Assembly: GCA_029261405.1 (NCBI GenBank)
Contig: JAJDBK010000020.1
Coordinates: 1-64,000, forward strand
DNA from: Nitrospinaceae bacterium
Lineage (GTDB): Bacteria > Nitrospinota_A > UBA7883 > JAJDBK01
Direction of reading: 5' to 3'
Length of the DNA: 64,000 nt
A model generated the notes under the pieces. That model did no database searches, had not been told where the DNA came from, and worked only from the letters and a program-made list of their open reading frames with translations. The position numbers and the translations under genes are program-made. Below are positions 36,861-46,270 of the stretch, piece by piece (positions within the stretch are counted from its first letter, which is position 1; every line of letters starts with the position of its first letter).

Positions 36861-37178
36861 CTATTCGAAAACCACGTCCACCCTGTCGAGGTAGTCTTCC
36901 AGTTGTGAGGTGTTGGCCCTGACAGCTTCCTGGTCCAGGGAGTCAGCCGCCTTTTCGATGTCGGCGCCCATGTCTGTAATTAAACCGAAACCGTACCCTC
37001 CACCGGCTCCTTTAATGCTGTGGCCTAGAATGCGGATAGTTTCATAGTCGTCTTTCTTGAGCGACTCGCCTATTGTCTTAATATATTCTCTCAGGTTTCC
37101 GAAAAAAATAGGCAATATCTCTTCGATATCGGGATCGATCCTTACGGTTACCCGTCCCTTTTCACTACTATCGTTCAA
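36861..37178 (-). CDS. Stand-alone histidine phosphotransfer (Hpt) protein
   Basis: A 105-residue four-helix Hpt protein. The phospho-histidine lies in [15 protein letters not shown] near residue 53. The start overlaps the hybrid kinase stop by 4 bp (ATGA), so it is the dedicated phosphotransfer partner of that kinase. The final response regulator is not in the window. Confidence 0.92.
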   Translation of the reverse strand: MNDSSEKGRVTVRIDPDIEEILPIFFGNLREYIKTIGESLKKDDYETIRILGHSIKGAGGGYGFGLITDMGADIEKAADSLDQEAVRANTSQLEDYLDRVDVVFE

Positions 37179-39130
37179 TTTCTATCTCCTGATCTATATT
37201 TTTCCACGGTTTCGAGCAGTACCGTTTTTCTGACAGGTTTGGTGATGTGACCATCGCAACCGGCCTCGCCACTCTTTTCCCGGCTCTCCTGCAGGGCGTG
37301 AGCGGTAAGGGCGACTATCGGTTTTCGTTTCATCCCGTTTGTTGTTTCCCACTCCCGGATTTTCCGGGTGGCCGTTAAACCGTCCATCACCGGCATTTCG
37401 ATATCCATAAAAGTAAGATCGTATTTTCCGGAAATGAACTTTTCAACAGCGATCTCCCCATTTTCCGCAACATCGACATTATGCGGCGTTTTCTTCAAGT
37501 ATGCCAGAATCAGGTTCCGGTTGTCCCGATTATCCTCCACCAGAAGAATGTTAAGCGGACGGTTCTTCTCCTCGGCTTGCGCAATTTCATTTCCAGAACC
37601 TGCATCTACTGATTCCCTTGTCGATACCCCGAATTTAGCGGTGAAATAAAAGACGCTCCCTTCCCCGACAACACTCTCCACACTAAGTTTGCCTCCCATT
37701 GTATCAACAAGGTGTTTTGATATGGATAACCCCAGACCGGTACCCCCGTATTTTCGGGTGATGGATGAGTCCGCTTGAGTGAAACTCTCGAAAATATCGT
37801 GAAGTTTCTCCTCGGGAATTCCAATCCCTGTATCCATGATTGAGAAGAAAAGTTCAACCGACTGATCCTTTTGGCCGTTACTCTTGACAGCGATCTCCAC
37901 TTCACCTTTTTCGGTAAATTTTACAGCGTTTCCCGTCAGGTTGAGAATGACCTGCCGCAACCTGCCAGGGTCGCCGAGAAGGGATTGAGGAGCATGGGGA
38001 TCCATAACTACCTTAAGTTCAATACCTTTCTCCTTTGCTTTGATGGCTGAAAGTTCGCATATCTGATCAAGGGTTGGTTTAAGATCGAACGGGATTATTT
38101 CCAACTCCAGGTGGCCCGCCTCAATTTTTGACAGGTCGAGGACATCGTTTAATACACAGAGCAGGGTCTCTCCGGCGTAGCGGAAAGTGTTCATATATTT
38201 CGTCTGTTCCGATGAGAGATCAGTTTCGTCCAGGAGGTCCGCCATGCCGATAATGGCGTTCATTGGTGTCCTGATCTCGTGACTCATGCTGGCCAGAAAC
38301 TCGCTTTTGGTCTGGTTGGCCTTATCCGCCAGTTTTGCGTACTCTTCCGCCCGCTCCATGGAATCGGACGCCTCTTCCCTAAGCCTCTCCGATTCTTTCA
38401 GGGCGGTGGAAAGTTGACGCGATGTGAATTCCGCCGTTTTTCTGGCGCCTTCAAGCTCTACACACACCTCTTTGATTTCCGAGAGGTTCCTCTCTCTTCG
38501 CTGGTCAAATCGGTAGATTACGATTCCGACCAGGGCTGTAAGAAAGAGGCTCATCGCTACAAGGAGAAGCTGGGTGAACCTGAGGCCGTTCAGATCTGTG
38601 TCGATTTTTTTCCTGAGCTGACCCTCAACGACATTCGTCTCGCTTATCAAGTCCCTGAAGATCCGGTCGAACTTCTGGTCGATAGATGAGCCTATTCCTG
38701 TATTTCCGGTAGCCCTTTTGTCGTATCGCTCCCTGGCGACCTCCCTGAAACGTGTAACCTTGTTCCTGATCTGAAGGATCCGCAGGGTTGCCGAAGAATC
38801 GAGAAAACCATTTTCGCTGACATTTTTCCGTTTGGCCTCTTTTATTATCAGGTTCAGATATCTGTCCGTCTCGTCGAGCATACTCCAGACGATTTCGATA
38901 TCCTCTTGCATATCGCCAGCAATGATCTCTTCAAACCAGAGGTGGGCTAAGGTGGTGTTGAATTTGACTTTCGATGTAGCGTGGATGAGAGGAATATAAC
39001 TACCAGAGCGAACACCGAGCTGTACGCTGAACCGGATCATCAGGGTGACCGCTATTCCGGTCAGCCCGATCAGGAGTATTAACCTTAAGCGGGGCCAGTT
39101 CGTTGTGTTCGGTTGACCAACCGTTTCCAT
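37175..39130 (-). CDS. Membrane hybrid sensor histidine kinase with receiver
   Basis: About 651 residues from the ATG at 39130, chosen for the GGAG 6 nt upstream (a GTG at 39148 is in frame). Transmembrane helices at about 16-34 and 188-206 enclose a helical periplasmic sensor of about 150 residues. A coiled coil leads to HisKA with H284 (SHEIRTPMN). The HATPase has NAVKF, DTGIGIP and GTGLGLS. The C-terminal receiver has acceptor D576 ([10 protein letters not shown]). With the overlapping Hpt gene it forms a His-Asp-His relay. The signal is unknown. Confidence 0.93.
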   Translation of the reverse strand: METVGQPNTTNWPRLRLILLIGLTGIAVTLMIRFSVQLGVRSGSYIPLIHATSKVKFNTTLAHLWFEEIIAGDMQEDIEIVWSMLDETDRYLNLIIKEAKRKNVSENGFLDSSATLRILQIRNKVTRFREVARERYDKRATGNTGIGSSIDQKFDRIFRDLISETNVVEGQLRKKIDTDLNGLRFTQLLLVAMSLFLTALVGIVIYRFDQRRERNLSEIKEVCVELEGARKTAEFTSRQLSTALKESERLREEASDSMERAEEYAKLADKANQTKSEFLASMSHEIRTPMNAIIGMADLLDETDLSSEQTKYMNTFRYAGETLLCVLNDVLDLSKIEAGHLELEIIPFDLKPTLDQICELSAIKAKEKGIELKVVMDPHAPQSLLGDPGRLRQVILNLTGNAVKFTEKGEVEIAVKSNGQKDQSVELFFSIMDTGIGIPEEKLHDIFESFTQADSSITRKYGGTGLGLSISKHLVDTMGGKLSVESVVGEGSVFYFTAKFGVSTRESVDAGSGNEIAQAEEKNRPLNILLVEDNRDNRNLILAYLKKTPHNVDVAENGEIAVEKFISGKYDLTFMDIEMPVMDGLTATRKIREWETTNGMKRKPIVALTAHALQESREKSGEAGCDGHITKPVRKTVLLETVEKYRSGDRN

Positions 39131-39185
39131 TTTGCTCCGAGGCCCCACGTATAGACAGAAGAACGATGCTTGACGTTTTGCGGAA

Positions 39186-40217
39186 TCAGTTTATGATCAC
39201 TTTTCTTAGCTGATCCCACTCTTCCAATACTCTACCGGCGCCCCTCGCAACAGCGGTGAGCGGGTCCTTCGCCCTGTATACAGGAATTGTAAGTTCCTTG
39301 GCGATTCTGGCGCCTAACCCTTTTATCAGCGCTCCTCCCCCGGCAAGCACAATTCCACGATTGGAAATATCCTCGGCAAACTCAGGGGTGGTCTTCTCAA
39401 GAGCCCTCCTGATTGAGTCGCAAATAGCCCGGACCGGCTCATCCATGGCTTCCCTTATATCCTCGTCGGAAAGTTTGATGGAGCGCGGCAACCCACCGAC
39501 AAGATCCCTGCCGAAAACTTTTGTGGTGATCCTTCTGTCGAGTGGATGGGCCGAACCGATAGTCATCTTGACTTTCTCCGCCTCGAAGATTCCGATCTCC
39601 AGGTTAAAGGCGCTTCTGATAAACCGGGCGATGGTTTCGTCTATCTCATCTCCAGCCACCCGGATCGACTCGCTGTAGGCCGTCGCGTTTAAAGATATGA
39701 TGGCTACCTCGGTGGTACCTCCGCCGATATCGACGATGAGGTTTCCGGTCGATTCGGATACCGGCATTCTGGCGCCTATTGCCGCCGCCATCGGCTCTTC
39801 GAGCAGGTGAACCTCCCGAACCCCGGCGCTTAACGCCGAGTCGATGACCGCCTTCTTCTCAACCTGGGTTATGCCGGTCGGAATGCCAATCACGATTTTC
39901 GGTTTTAAAGCAAACCGTTGCGGTTTGACCGCATTAATGAAGTAGGAGATCATCTTGCTGGTGGAGTCGAAATCGGCGATGACACCGTCTTTCATGGGGC
40001 GTATCGCCTCGAACTTGCTGGGCGTCTTGCCATACATCGCTTTGGCTTTGGCGCCGATGGCGAGCAGTTTCCCCGAGTCTTTAGCGAGAACCACCACTGA
40101 TGGTTCGTTAAGCATGATGCCTCTGCCCTTGACGTAGACCAGGGTATTTGCCGTACCAAGGTCCATAGCCAGATCAGACGAAAATGCGCCAAGAAACTTG
40201 TCTAATAATCTGTTCAT
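39186..40217 (-). CDS. mreB: Rod-shape-determining actin homologue MreB
   Basis: A 343-residue bacterial actin. The phosphate-binding loops are [17 protein letters not shown] and [14 protein letters not shown], with the connecting [10 protein letters not shown] and the adenosine motif [14 protein letters not shown]. It polymerises under the membrane to direct lateral wall growth. mreC and mreD are not adjacent. Its start overlaps the GAF-GGDEF gene stop by 4 bp, an unusual partner. Confidence 0.96.
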   Translation of the reverse strand: MNRLLDKFLGAFSSDLAMDLGTANTLVYVKGRGIMLNEPSVVVLAKDSGKLLAIGAKAKAMYGKTPSKFEAIRPMKDGVIADFDSTSKMISYFINAVKPQRFALKPKIVIGIPTGITQVEKKAVIDSALSAGVREVHLLEEPMAAAIGARMPVSESTGNLIVDIGGGTTEVAIISLNATAYSESIRVAGDEIDETIARFIRSAFNLEIGIFEAEKVKMTIGSAHPLDRRITTKVFGRDLVGGLPRSIKLSDEDIREAMDEPVRAICDSIRRALEKTTPEFAEDISNRGIVLAGGGALIKGLGARIAKELTIPVYRAKDPLTAVARGAGRVLEEWDQLRKVIIN

Positions 40218-41662
40218 TTATTGGCAAACTTAAGTTCAGGGGAGGAATCAGATCCTCCGTAAAGGGCCACTCGCTGACCGGGAGTGATAGTGGCCCGGTT
40301 CGCCGCGATCAGCGCTTTTCCGATAAGGTCTTCCATGGTTGTTCCGTCCGACGGGAAAAAAGCGGTTCCAATAGCCGGGGTGATCTGCATCTCCATCCCT
40401 TTGAACTGAAAGGGGGTAGATTCTATGCTGGAGGCTATTTCATTTAACAAAGCCACGGAATCACGCTTGTTGATGTTATCAAACACAAGAATAAACTGGT
40501 CCCCGAAATATCGGCAAACTGCGCCACAACGCTCCGCTATATCGTTTAGTCTCCGACCGGTTTCTATCAAGGCGTAATCACCACCTTCGATTCCGACCTG
40601 CTGGTTAATACGGGAAAACCCTATAAGGTTAACCACCGATACGGATCCTGTCTCCGGCATTGTGGCGTACCGATCAAGCAGGTATCGATGGTTGAATCTG
40701 CCTGTAAGGGGATCAACATACTCCCATACCCGCTCCTTGTTGTGCAGATATAGACATGCGAATGCGCTTGCACAGGTGGTGGCGACCATACTCAAAGCTT
40801 TTTCGTCCGCCTTGTGAAACGCTCCCCTCTCTTTTGAGAGCAGGCCGATAGCGCCGAAAGTCGTCTCGTGGGCAACCATGGGAGCGCCCAGAAATGAACG
40901 CCACTTCGACCCGGCGCCAGGGAAAAGATCGAACTCGCCCCTTTCTGGCACATATATTACTGTACCGTGCTGGATTACCATGCCGATACGGGAACCTGTC
41001 AGCGGAAGGGGAGCCTCGTTTACCCCGGGTGTTTTTACCAGATGGAAATTGTTGGAGTCGAATGATTTAACTGCGAATACTATCGAGTCGTGCGATATCA
41101 GGAATGGAAGATGGGCCCGCACACCCTTTACAAGAGAGTCGATAGTTGTACAGCTTGAAATTCTCTCGATCATTGTGTAGAGGGAATCGAACGATACCGC
41201 GCCCTGGTCGAGTTTTATCCTGCGTCTGCCCCGAACGAGGGCAAGCGATATGGCGGCGGCGAATTCGCTTAATATCTTCACTACCTTCTCGGTAAAAAGA
41301 TATTGCCGTTTACTGTCAATAGCCAGAACACCGATCACCCGGTCCCCCTCTTTTACCGGCGCCGCCGCAAAAGATTTTATCTCTTCGTTTTTCAGATAAT
41401 ATCGGAGGGCGGATGTAGTGTCCCGGTCGAATTCCTTGGCATGGGTCGGTTTATCGTTCTTGGCGACCCACCCTACCAGGCCGTGTCCAGTCGGTATGAC
41501 CGCATCGCTATCCACATTCAACGAGAGAGAGTGATAGGTGAACAGACGCAATGCGGCGCTGTCATTCTCGTCAATTATGAATAGTGCGGCGGTGAACGCC
41601 TCTGTGGCGTTACTGGCCAGATCCACAAGATGCCGTACATCTTCCTTGAGCTGGAGGTACAT
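40214..41662 (-). CDS. Double-GAF protein with degenerate GGDEF domain
   Basis: A 482-residue cytoplasmic protein. The first GAF domain covers about 10-140 (GHGLVGWVAK and AAPVKEGDRVIGVLAID) and the second about 160-310 (RSFLGAPMVAHETTFGAIG). The C-terminal diguanylate-cyclase fold has FGDQF (386-390) where active enzymes have GGDEF. It is therefore probably catalytically dead and may bind GTP or signal through its GAF domains. It overlaps mreB by 4 bp (ATGA), so its level is tied to MreB. No RxxD inhibitory site is evident. Confidence 0.88.
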   Translation of the reverse strand: MYLQLKEDVRHLVDLASNATEAFTAALFIIDENDSAALRLFTYHSLSLNVDSDAVIPTGHGLVGWVAKNDKPTHAKEFDRDTTSALRYYLKNEEIKSFAAAPVKEGDRVIGVLAIDSKRQYLFTEKVVKILSEFAAAISLALVRGRRRIKLDQGAVSFDSLYTMIERISSCTTIDSLVKGVRAHLPFLISHDSIVFAVKSFDSNNFHLVKTPGVNEAPLPLTGSRIGMVIQHGTVIYVPERGEFDLFPGAGSKWRSFLGAPMVAHETTFGAIGLLSKERGAFHKADEKALSMVATTCASAFACLYLHNKERVWEYVDPLTGRFNHRYLLDRYATMPETGSVSVVNLIGFSRINQQVGIEGGDYALIETGRRLNDIAERCGAVCRYFGDQFILVFDNINKRDSVALLNEIASSIESTPFQFKGMEMQITPAIGTAFFPSDGTTMEDLIGKALIAANRATITPGQRVALYGGSDSSPELKFANK

Positions 41663-41874
41663 TTTTTATTAAGCGTATCCTGATTTAACACACAATGAAC
41701 CAGTATAGCCGCCTCAGCGCAATTCCGAAAGAACAAAACCGCCTTGGCGGACACCCTCTCGGGGTACGAGGCGTACTGCCAGTACATGGCGCGCCCAGCC
41801 GGGTACAAGGTGTGGTGTATGGCACACTGCCGCCCCCAGCGACCTCCCTGCCATCGTAGTCATGGGGATGGGTT

Positions 41875-41923
41875 CCGTAACAGACCCGATGGAAGGGGGC
41901 GTAGCCCCCGCTACCAGCGCGAA
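41875..41923 (+). repeat. REP-like palindromic repeat, copy R1
   Basis: About 49 bp matching copy R2 (42829-42877) at roughly 82% identity in the same orientation. The centre is a hairpin-prone GGCGTAGCC, two bases, then CGCTACC. It lies about 20 bp outside the left end of the IS110 remnant. Confidence 0.65.
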
Positions 41924-41946
41924 TTGAATAAGGCTTTCACACGGCG

Positions 41947-42685
41947 CGTTAGATTCTATATATCAAGTCAACGCATATTGTAGTTTATTTTCATCATATA
42001 TTTCTCCTGTTTTCCAGAGTGAGAAGGCTATACGGGCTATCTTTCGAGCGATAATGACGAGGGCCTCTGTCGATGGGAGGCCGCGGTTACGATACCCTTG
42101 ATGCAGCTCTCTGAACTCTGGGCGCTTTATGGCTATCATTGCCGACAGATGTAAAAGTTTTCGAAGCTGGCCTGATCCTCGTTTTGTAAGACGCCTTCGA
42201 CCCTGTTTGCCGCCGGAGTCTGACGGCCTCGGATCGAGTCTCCGAGGTATGCGATGAAACTATCGACGCAAGTAAAAGCGACCTTGTCAAACGTCAGGGC
42301 GAGCGAGGCCCCAATCACCCGACCAACACCAGGAACACTCCCCACACGATGTCGCCCTTCCTTGCGACCAGGTTCGGAATCAACCTCGCGGACCGCTTCT
42401 TTTGTGAGGGCGTCTTTTAATGTCGCAACCGCCACTAACGAACCGATCTCTATCTTTAGTGAGCCACTTTTTAATATCAGCTTCTTTGTTCGGAACATAT
42501 GCGACCGGGCGTGACTTGTCGGCAAACGCTATGACCAATTCGCCCTTGCTGGTATCCACTCCTATGACAGAAACACTCATGACAGTCCCTCCTCAATTAC
42601 GGTAGAATAGGAGCGAGTCGGGACGGCCTGCCGGGCGTTAGCTTGCAAAAAATCGACGGTCACCTGAAAAGACGCCGTTAGATTC
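41947..42685 (-). mobile_element. IS110-family insertion sequence remnant
   Basis: A transposase pseudogene (41963-42580) lies between two 10-bp direct repeats, CGTTAGATTC, at 41947-41956 and 42676-42685. These may mark the element ends or the recombined core; IS110 elements do not make standard target duplications. About 100 bp upstream of the transposase remain inside these limits, where IS110-group elements encode their guide (bridge) RNA; here it is probably incomplete. REP-like repeats lie outside both ends. Confidence 0.6.
41963..42580 (-). pseudogene. IS110-family transposase, internally deleted and frameshifted
   Basis: The N-terminus (MSVSVIGVDTSKGELVIAF) is the DEDD RuvC-like start of IS110 transposases, with VDTSK holding the first acidic residue. 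After about 50 residues the frame shifts and the central part is missing. The sequence resumes with VPGVGRVIGASLALT of the C-terminal domain, shifts again and ends with a well-preserved GRRRLTKRGSGQLRKLL, RGLPSTEALVIIARKIARI tail. About 620 bp remain of the usual 1 kb. The protein is not functional. Confidence 0.85.
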
Positions 42686-42828
42686 CTCATCGACGCACGA
42701 TGGCTCAAGCGGGGAGATTGCTAACGCTGTTTGTCCGGGTAAGTCGGCAAATGCGTAACTGTGTCCCGGCTCATTTTCACCTGATCACTATCATACAAGC
42801 GTTAATCGCTGTGACCGGGCCCAGCCAC

Positions 42829-42877
42829 CCGTAACAGAGTCGGAGGAAGGTGGCGTAGCCATCGCTACCGGAGCGAA
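42829..42877 (+). repeat. REP-like palindromic repeat, copy R2
   Basis: Second copy of the repeat described at 41875-41923, 954 bp to the right. It contains GGCGTAGCC, two bases, then CGCTACC. It lies about 140 bp outside the right end of the IS110 remnant and about 90 bp before the vsr gene. Confidence 0.65.
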
Positions 42878-42966
42878 CGTAAATAACCGTTCGGTTCCCA
42901 GCGTCAGCGAAATTCGCCGTGGCCGCGCCACTGGCCGCGCCACTGGCCCAGTCACTGGAGGTATAG

Positions 42967-43404
42967 TTGGTGCGAGACAGGGCGACAGTAAGTCGAACCA
43001 TGAAAATGGTGAAGAGCAGGGATACCTCTCCAGAGTTAACCTTGCGAAAATCGTTGTGGCGTATGGGACTTCGGTACAGACTTGGCGGGTATGGACTTAC
43101 GGGGAAACCGGATATCGTTTTTGTCTCCTCAAAAGTTGCAATTTTCGTTGACGGCGATTATTGGCATGGCAACCAGTGGAGAATTCGAAATAAGAAAAGC
43201 CTTAAAGACCAGCTCAGAAATATTAACAATAGTGAGTATTGGGAGAAAAAAATAACTGGTAACATCGAACGGGACAGGAAAAACAATGAGTTGTTGGAAA
43301 AGGGTGGATGGCGGGTTCTCAGGTTTTGGGAATCGGATATAAAAAAGAGACTCGATTCCGTGGTCGAGGAGGTGGTTAGTATAATTAACCGTCACAAAGA
43401 ATAA
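42967..43404 (+). CDS. vsr: Very short patch repair endonuclease (Vsr)
   Basis: A 145-residue Vsr-type nuclease. The N-terminus RDRATVSRTMKMVKSRDTSPE is characteristic. The catalytic aspartate lies in GKPDIVF, followed by FVDGDYWHGN (usually FVHGCFWHGH) and the C-terminal GWRVLRFWE. The enzyme nicks 5' to a T in T:G mismatches left by deaminated 5-methylcytosine. The usual cytosine methyltransferase gene is not adjacent. The HGC-to-DGD change removes one residue that contributes to the structural zinc site in E. coli Vsr. The start is TTG at 42967 or GTG at 42970. Confidence 0.88.
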   Translation: MVRDRATVSRTMKMVKSRDTSPELTLRKSLWRMGLRYRLGGYGLTGKPDIVFVSSKVAIFVDGDYWHGNQWRIRNKKSLKDQLRNINNSEYWEKKITGNIERDRKNNELLEKGGWRVLRFWESDIKKRLDSVVEEVVSIINRHKE

Positions 43405-43441
43405 TCGATTTGTGAATTATGACACATTGAGGTAAGTGTTT

Positions 43442-43936
43442 ATGAAAATAGGGGTTATTTCGGATACCCATGACCGGCTTCCATACATAGATCATGCGAT
43501 AAGAATATTTAACGACCAGGAGGTCGAGGTCGTCCTGCACTGCGGTGATTTCGTCTCACCCTTCGCCCTGGTAAGGTTCAAGAGCCTTGTGGCGCCTTTC
43601 TATGCTGTGTTCGGAAATAACGACGGGGAGAAGGTAGGGATACGTGATATGTTCGATAGAAACGGATGGATAATAAACGAGCGCCCCTGTCTGGTCACCA
43701 TAAACGGCTTTTCGATAGTCATGTTGCATGAGCCTGGACCGCTGTCCGATTATTTAGAGAACGAAGCGCTCGATTTGATAGTTTTTGGGCATACTCACAC
43801 GCCAAAATTTGAAAAATACGGGAATACATTGGCGCTGAATCCGGGTGAGGGGTGTGGTTGGGTGAGTGGAAAAGGTACCTGTGCGATAATTGATTTGTCG
43901 AATGGGGAGGTTGAGATGTTTGAGTTATCGGGTTAG
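43442..43936 (+). CDS. YfcE/MJ0936-family metallophosphoesterase
   Basis: About 164 residues from the ATG at 43442 with GAGGT 8 nt upstream. Metal-binding motifs are SDTHDR, HCGDFVSP, FGNNDGE and GHTHTPKFE, in the order typical of small bacterial phosphodiesterases. Relatives hydrolyse phosphodiester bonds with Mn or Ni; the physiological substrate is unknown. The gene starts 37 bp after vsr and may be cotranscribed with it. Confidence 0.92.
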   Translation: MKIGVISDTHDRLPYIDHAIRIFNDQEVEVVLHCGDFVSPFALVRFKSLVAPFYAVFGNNDGEKVGIRDMFDRNGWIINERPCLVTINGFSIVMLHEPGPLSDYLENEALDLIVFGHTHTPKFEKYGNTLALNPGEGCGWVSGKGTCAIIDLSNGEVEMFELSG

Positions 43937-44138
43937 TTTGCATGTTGGTGGTATAGTCAGTGTTTTTGCGCCGAAAATAATTACGGTAGAAGTAATATAT
44001 AAGTAGCAGTAATAGACTGTAATTAATGGAAATATACATAAAACTAATCGATATTATTTAAAATAGTTTAACATGAAATATAAATAATGCTTAATATGAT
44101 ATAATGTAGGTAAATTGGCAGTTACTTTAAACTAATTG

Positions 44139-44167
44139 TTGACAAATATACCTAATTGATGCTAAAT
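44139..44167 (+). promoter_or_regulatory. Sigma-70-type promoter for the XRE regulator and pil operon
   Basis: A perfect -35 TTGACA (44139-44144) is followed after 17 bp by CTAAAT (44162-44167) as -10. It lies in the 290-bp AT-rich gap 43937-44225, which holds no gene, about 55 bp before the GTG of the XRE regulator. Confidence 0.6.
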
Positions 44168-44225
44168 TGCTCCTTAATTTTAGGCTAATACGGCGTTTAA
44201 GTCGTGCTTATGAGGGTTTGGGTTT

Positions 44226-44453
44226 GTGCCGGGGACTAAGGATAGCAATATACGACGCCTCAACAATGTTCGCTCAATACGTGAGTCCAAGATGATGAGC
44301 AAGGCTGAGTTGGCGCGAAAAACAGGTCTTTCGGTTCAGACCATTGACCGGGTTGAAAAGGGGCACTTTTGCAGACTCGATACCAAGCGAAAAATTCTTC
44401 TGGCTCTCGGACTTGATCTGGATGACCGGGAGGGTGTCTTTTTTGATGTGTGA
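44226..44453 (+). CDS. XRE-family helix-turn-helix regulator
   Basis: A 75-residue DNA-binding protein that is almost entirely the HTH_3 domain: IRESKMMSKAELARKTGLSVQTIDRVEKG, then a helix ending in KRKILLALGLDLDDR. The start is GTG at 44226. It lies 34 bp upstream of pilM in the same direction and downstream of a good promoter, so it may control or be cotranscribed with the pilus genes. Confidence 0.85.
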   Translation: MPGTKDSNIRRLNNVRSIRESKMMSKAELARKTGLSVQTIDRVEKGHFCRLDTKRKILLALGLDLDDREGVFFDV

Positions 44454-44487
44454 ACGCATTATGAAAAAACTGGTGAGGTGACTGACA

Positions 44488-45582
44488 GTGTTTTCACTGG
44501 CGAACAAGCCGTTTCTGGGAATTGATATCGGGTCTTACTCCGTGAAGCTTGCGCTTCTGAAGATCGGAAGCCGGGGAAGTGTTGAGTTACTGAACTTTGG
44601 TATGATTTCCCTCCCGCCTGACACCATTGTGGATGGTGAAGTGGAGAACCCCGCCGCGATTTCAGCGGCCATAAAGAACTTGCTGAAATCAGAGAAGATA
44701 CCGAATAACGTCAAGTATTGCGCTTTTTGCGTCTCCGGGCAGTCGGTAATAATCAAGAAAATCACAGTTCCCCTTATGAGTAGCGAGGATCTTTCCGAGT
44801 CTATCCAGCAGGAAGCGGAGCAATATATTCCTTTCGATATCGACGAAGTGAACGTTGACTTCCAGATCGTCAAGGCGGAGGGTGAGATACCGCAGAAGGG
44901 ACAGAAACCTGTCGATAGTGATGACAGGCAGATGGAAGTGCTCCTTGTCGCCGCAAAGAAAGACGTGGTTTTCGAGCAGGCGGAGATTATAAGAAACGCC
45001 GGGCTAAAACCGGCTGTTGTCGATCTTGACGTTCTCTCTCTGGAGAACGGGTTTGAAGTGGCCTACGGAGTGGCGGAGGACGATACCGTCGCTCTGGTGA
45101 ATATCGGCGGCACTTTTACCAACGTAAATATAGTCGAAAACGGCGTTACGGCCTATACCAGGGATATCCCTGTTGGTGGCGCGAATATTACCGAAACAAT
45201 ACAGAAAAATATGGGTGTCGGTTTTCGTGACGCTGAAATGATGAAACTCGGACATGTAGAGGACGAGGCTTCCCGTGAAGATCTTATTCCTCATATCAAG
45301 AGCGGCGCGCTTGAGATAACAGAAGAGTTGAAGAAAACGTTCGACATGTTTTCGCGCACATCCGACAGTCGGGTTCGTCGCATATATATTTGCGGAGGGT
45401 CATCCTCGCTGGAGGGGATCGACTACATCATCGGCTCAGAATTGGGTTTGACTTGCGAGATTCTCAATCCGTTCAGGAATATGAAACTTGGGAAGAATTT
45501 TGACCCAGAGTATCTTGAAAAGATTGCTCCGATGGCCGTTGCCGCCGTTGGGCTGGCTATCAGAAGGTTCGAAGACAAATGA
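44488..45582 (+). CDS. pilM: Type IV pilus assembly protein PilM
   Basis: A 364-residue actin-like cytoplasmic protein. It begins LGIDIGSYSVKLALL, has the PilM block QEAEQYIPFDIDEVNVDFQ, a second phosphate loop ALVNIGGTFTNVNIV and IYICGGSSSLEGI near the end. It binds the N-terminus of PilN on the inner membrane face and forms the alignment complex. The start is GTG with GAGGTG upstream. The stop overlaps pilN by 4 bp. Confidence 0.95.
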   Translation: MFSLANKPFLGIDIGSYSVKLALLKIGSRGSVELLNFGMISLPPDTIVDGEVENPAAISAAIKNLLKSEKIPNNVKYCAFCVSGQSVIIKKITVPLMSSEDLSESIQQEAEQYIPFDIDEVNVDFQIVKAEGEIPQKGQKPVDSDDRQMEVLLVAAKKDVVFEQAEIIRNAGLKPAVVDLDVLSLENGFEVAYGVAEDDTVALVNIGGTFTNVNIVENGVTAYTRDIPVGGANITETIQKNMGVGFRDAEMMKLGHVEDEASREDLIPHIKSGALEITEELKKTFDMFSRTSDSRVRRIYICGGSSSLEGIDYIIGSELGLTCEILNPFRNMKLGKNFDPEYLEKIAPMAVAAVGLAIRRFEDK

Positions 45583-46226
45583 TCAAAATAAACCTTCTTG
45601 CGGACCGTCACTTCAAGGACAGGCTCGATATTCAACGTGAAATCGTGCTGGGTGTGGTTGTGCTGTTAGTGGCGCTCGGTTTCAGCTTCATGTACTACCA
45701 GGCGCAGACCGTCAGGATCGCCGATACGAAGAAAAAGATCGTGCAGGCCGACAAGGAGCTTGCCAAGCAAAAAGGTATTCGCGAAAAGATAAAACTTATG
45801 GAGGCCAAGCAGGCCAAGCTTGAGTCTGTTTTGGACGCCATAAAGTTTCTCGGGGCCATCAAGCAGGGTCCTACCATGTATTTCGATACGATGAACGTTA
45901 TTCTCCCTCCTGAAATTTGGTTGACGTCGGTAGATGATAGTGGTGGAAGGATGACTATCAAAGGGTATTCTTTCTCCCAGACGGCGGTGGCCAAGCTGAT
46001 GCACGCGCTAAAGGGGACCGGTCGATTCTTTGACATTGAGTTAAAAGAGATAACCAAAACAAAAGTCGCCAAAGAGACTATCAAGCAATTTACTGTAGCC
46101 TGTGTAAGCGCCCTCGGACGGCAGATCGCCAAGAGGAAGGCCGAGGCGGAAGCCGCCAAGAAGGCGAAGGAAGAGAAGAACAGGAAACGGAAGGGCGGCG
46201 CCAGGAAAAAGAAGACTGGTCATTAA
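45579..46226 (+). CDS. pilN: Type IV pilus assembly protein PilN
   Basis: A 215-residue inner membrane protein. The PilM-binding start MIKINLLADR is followed by a transmembrane helix (LGVVVLLVALGFSFMYY), a coiled coil and a ferredoxin-like periplasmic domain (PPEIWLTSVDDSGGRMTIKG). The C-terminal 35 residues are lysine-rich (AKKAKEEKNRKRKGG), an extension beyond the usual length. It overlaps pilM by 4 bp. Confidence 0.93.
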   Translation: MIKINLLADRHFKDRLDIQREIVLGVVVLLVALGFSFMYYQAQTVRIADTKKKIVQADKELAKQKGIREKIKLMEAKQAKLESVLDAIKFLGAIKQGPTMYFDTMNVILPPEIWLTSVDDSGGRMTIKGYSFSQTAVAKLMHALKGTGRFFDIELKEITKTKVAKETIKQFTVACVSALGRQIAKRKAEAEAAKKAKEEKNRKRKGGARKKKTGH

Positions 46227-46270
46227 TAATATGAATTCAAACGGAATGAGAAGAGGAGCGTAAGACAGGC

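Noticed and set aside
42777-43001. 74-codon minus-strand frame (with NYTSSDWASGAASGAATANF)
   Set aside because: It overlaps the REP-like repeat and the start of vsr and has low-complexity Ala/Ser sequence. A link to variable-protein cassettes of diversity-generating retroelements was considered, but there is no reverse transcriptase or template repeat.
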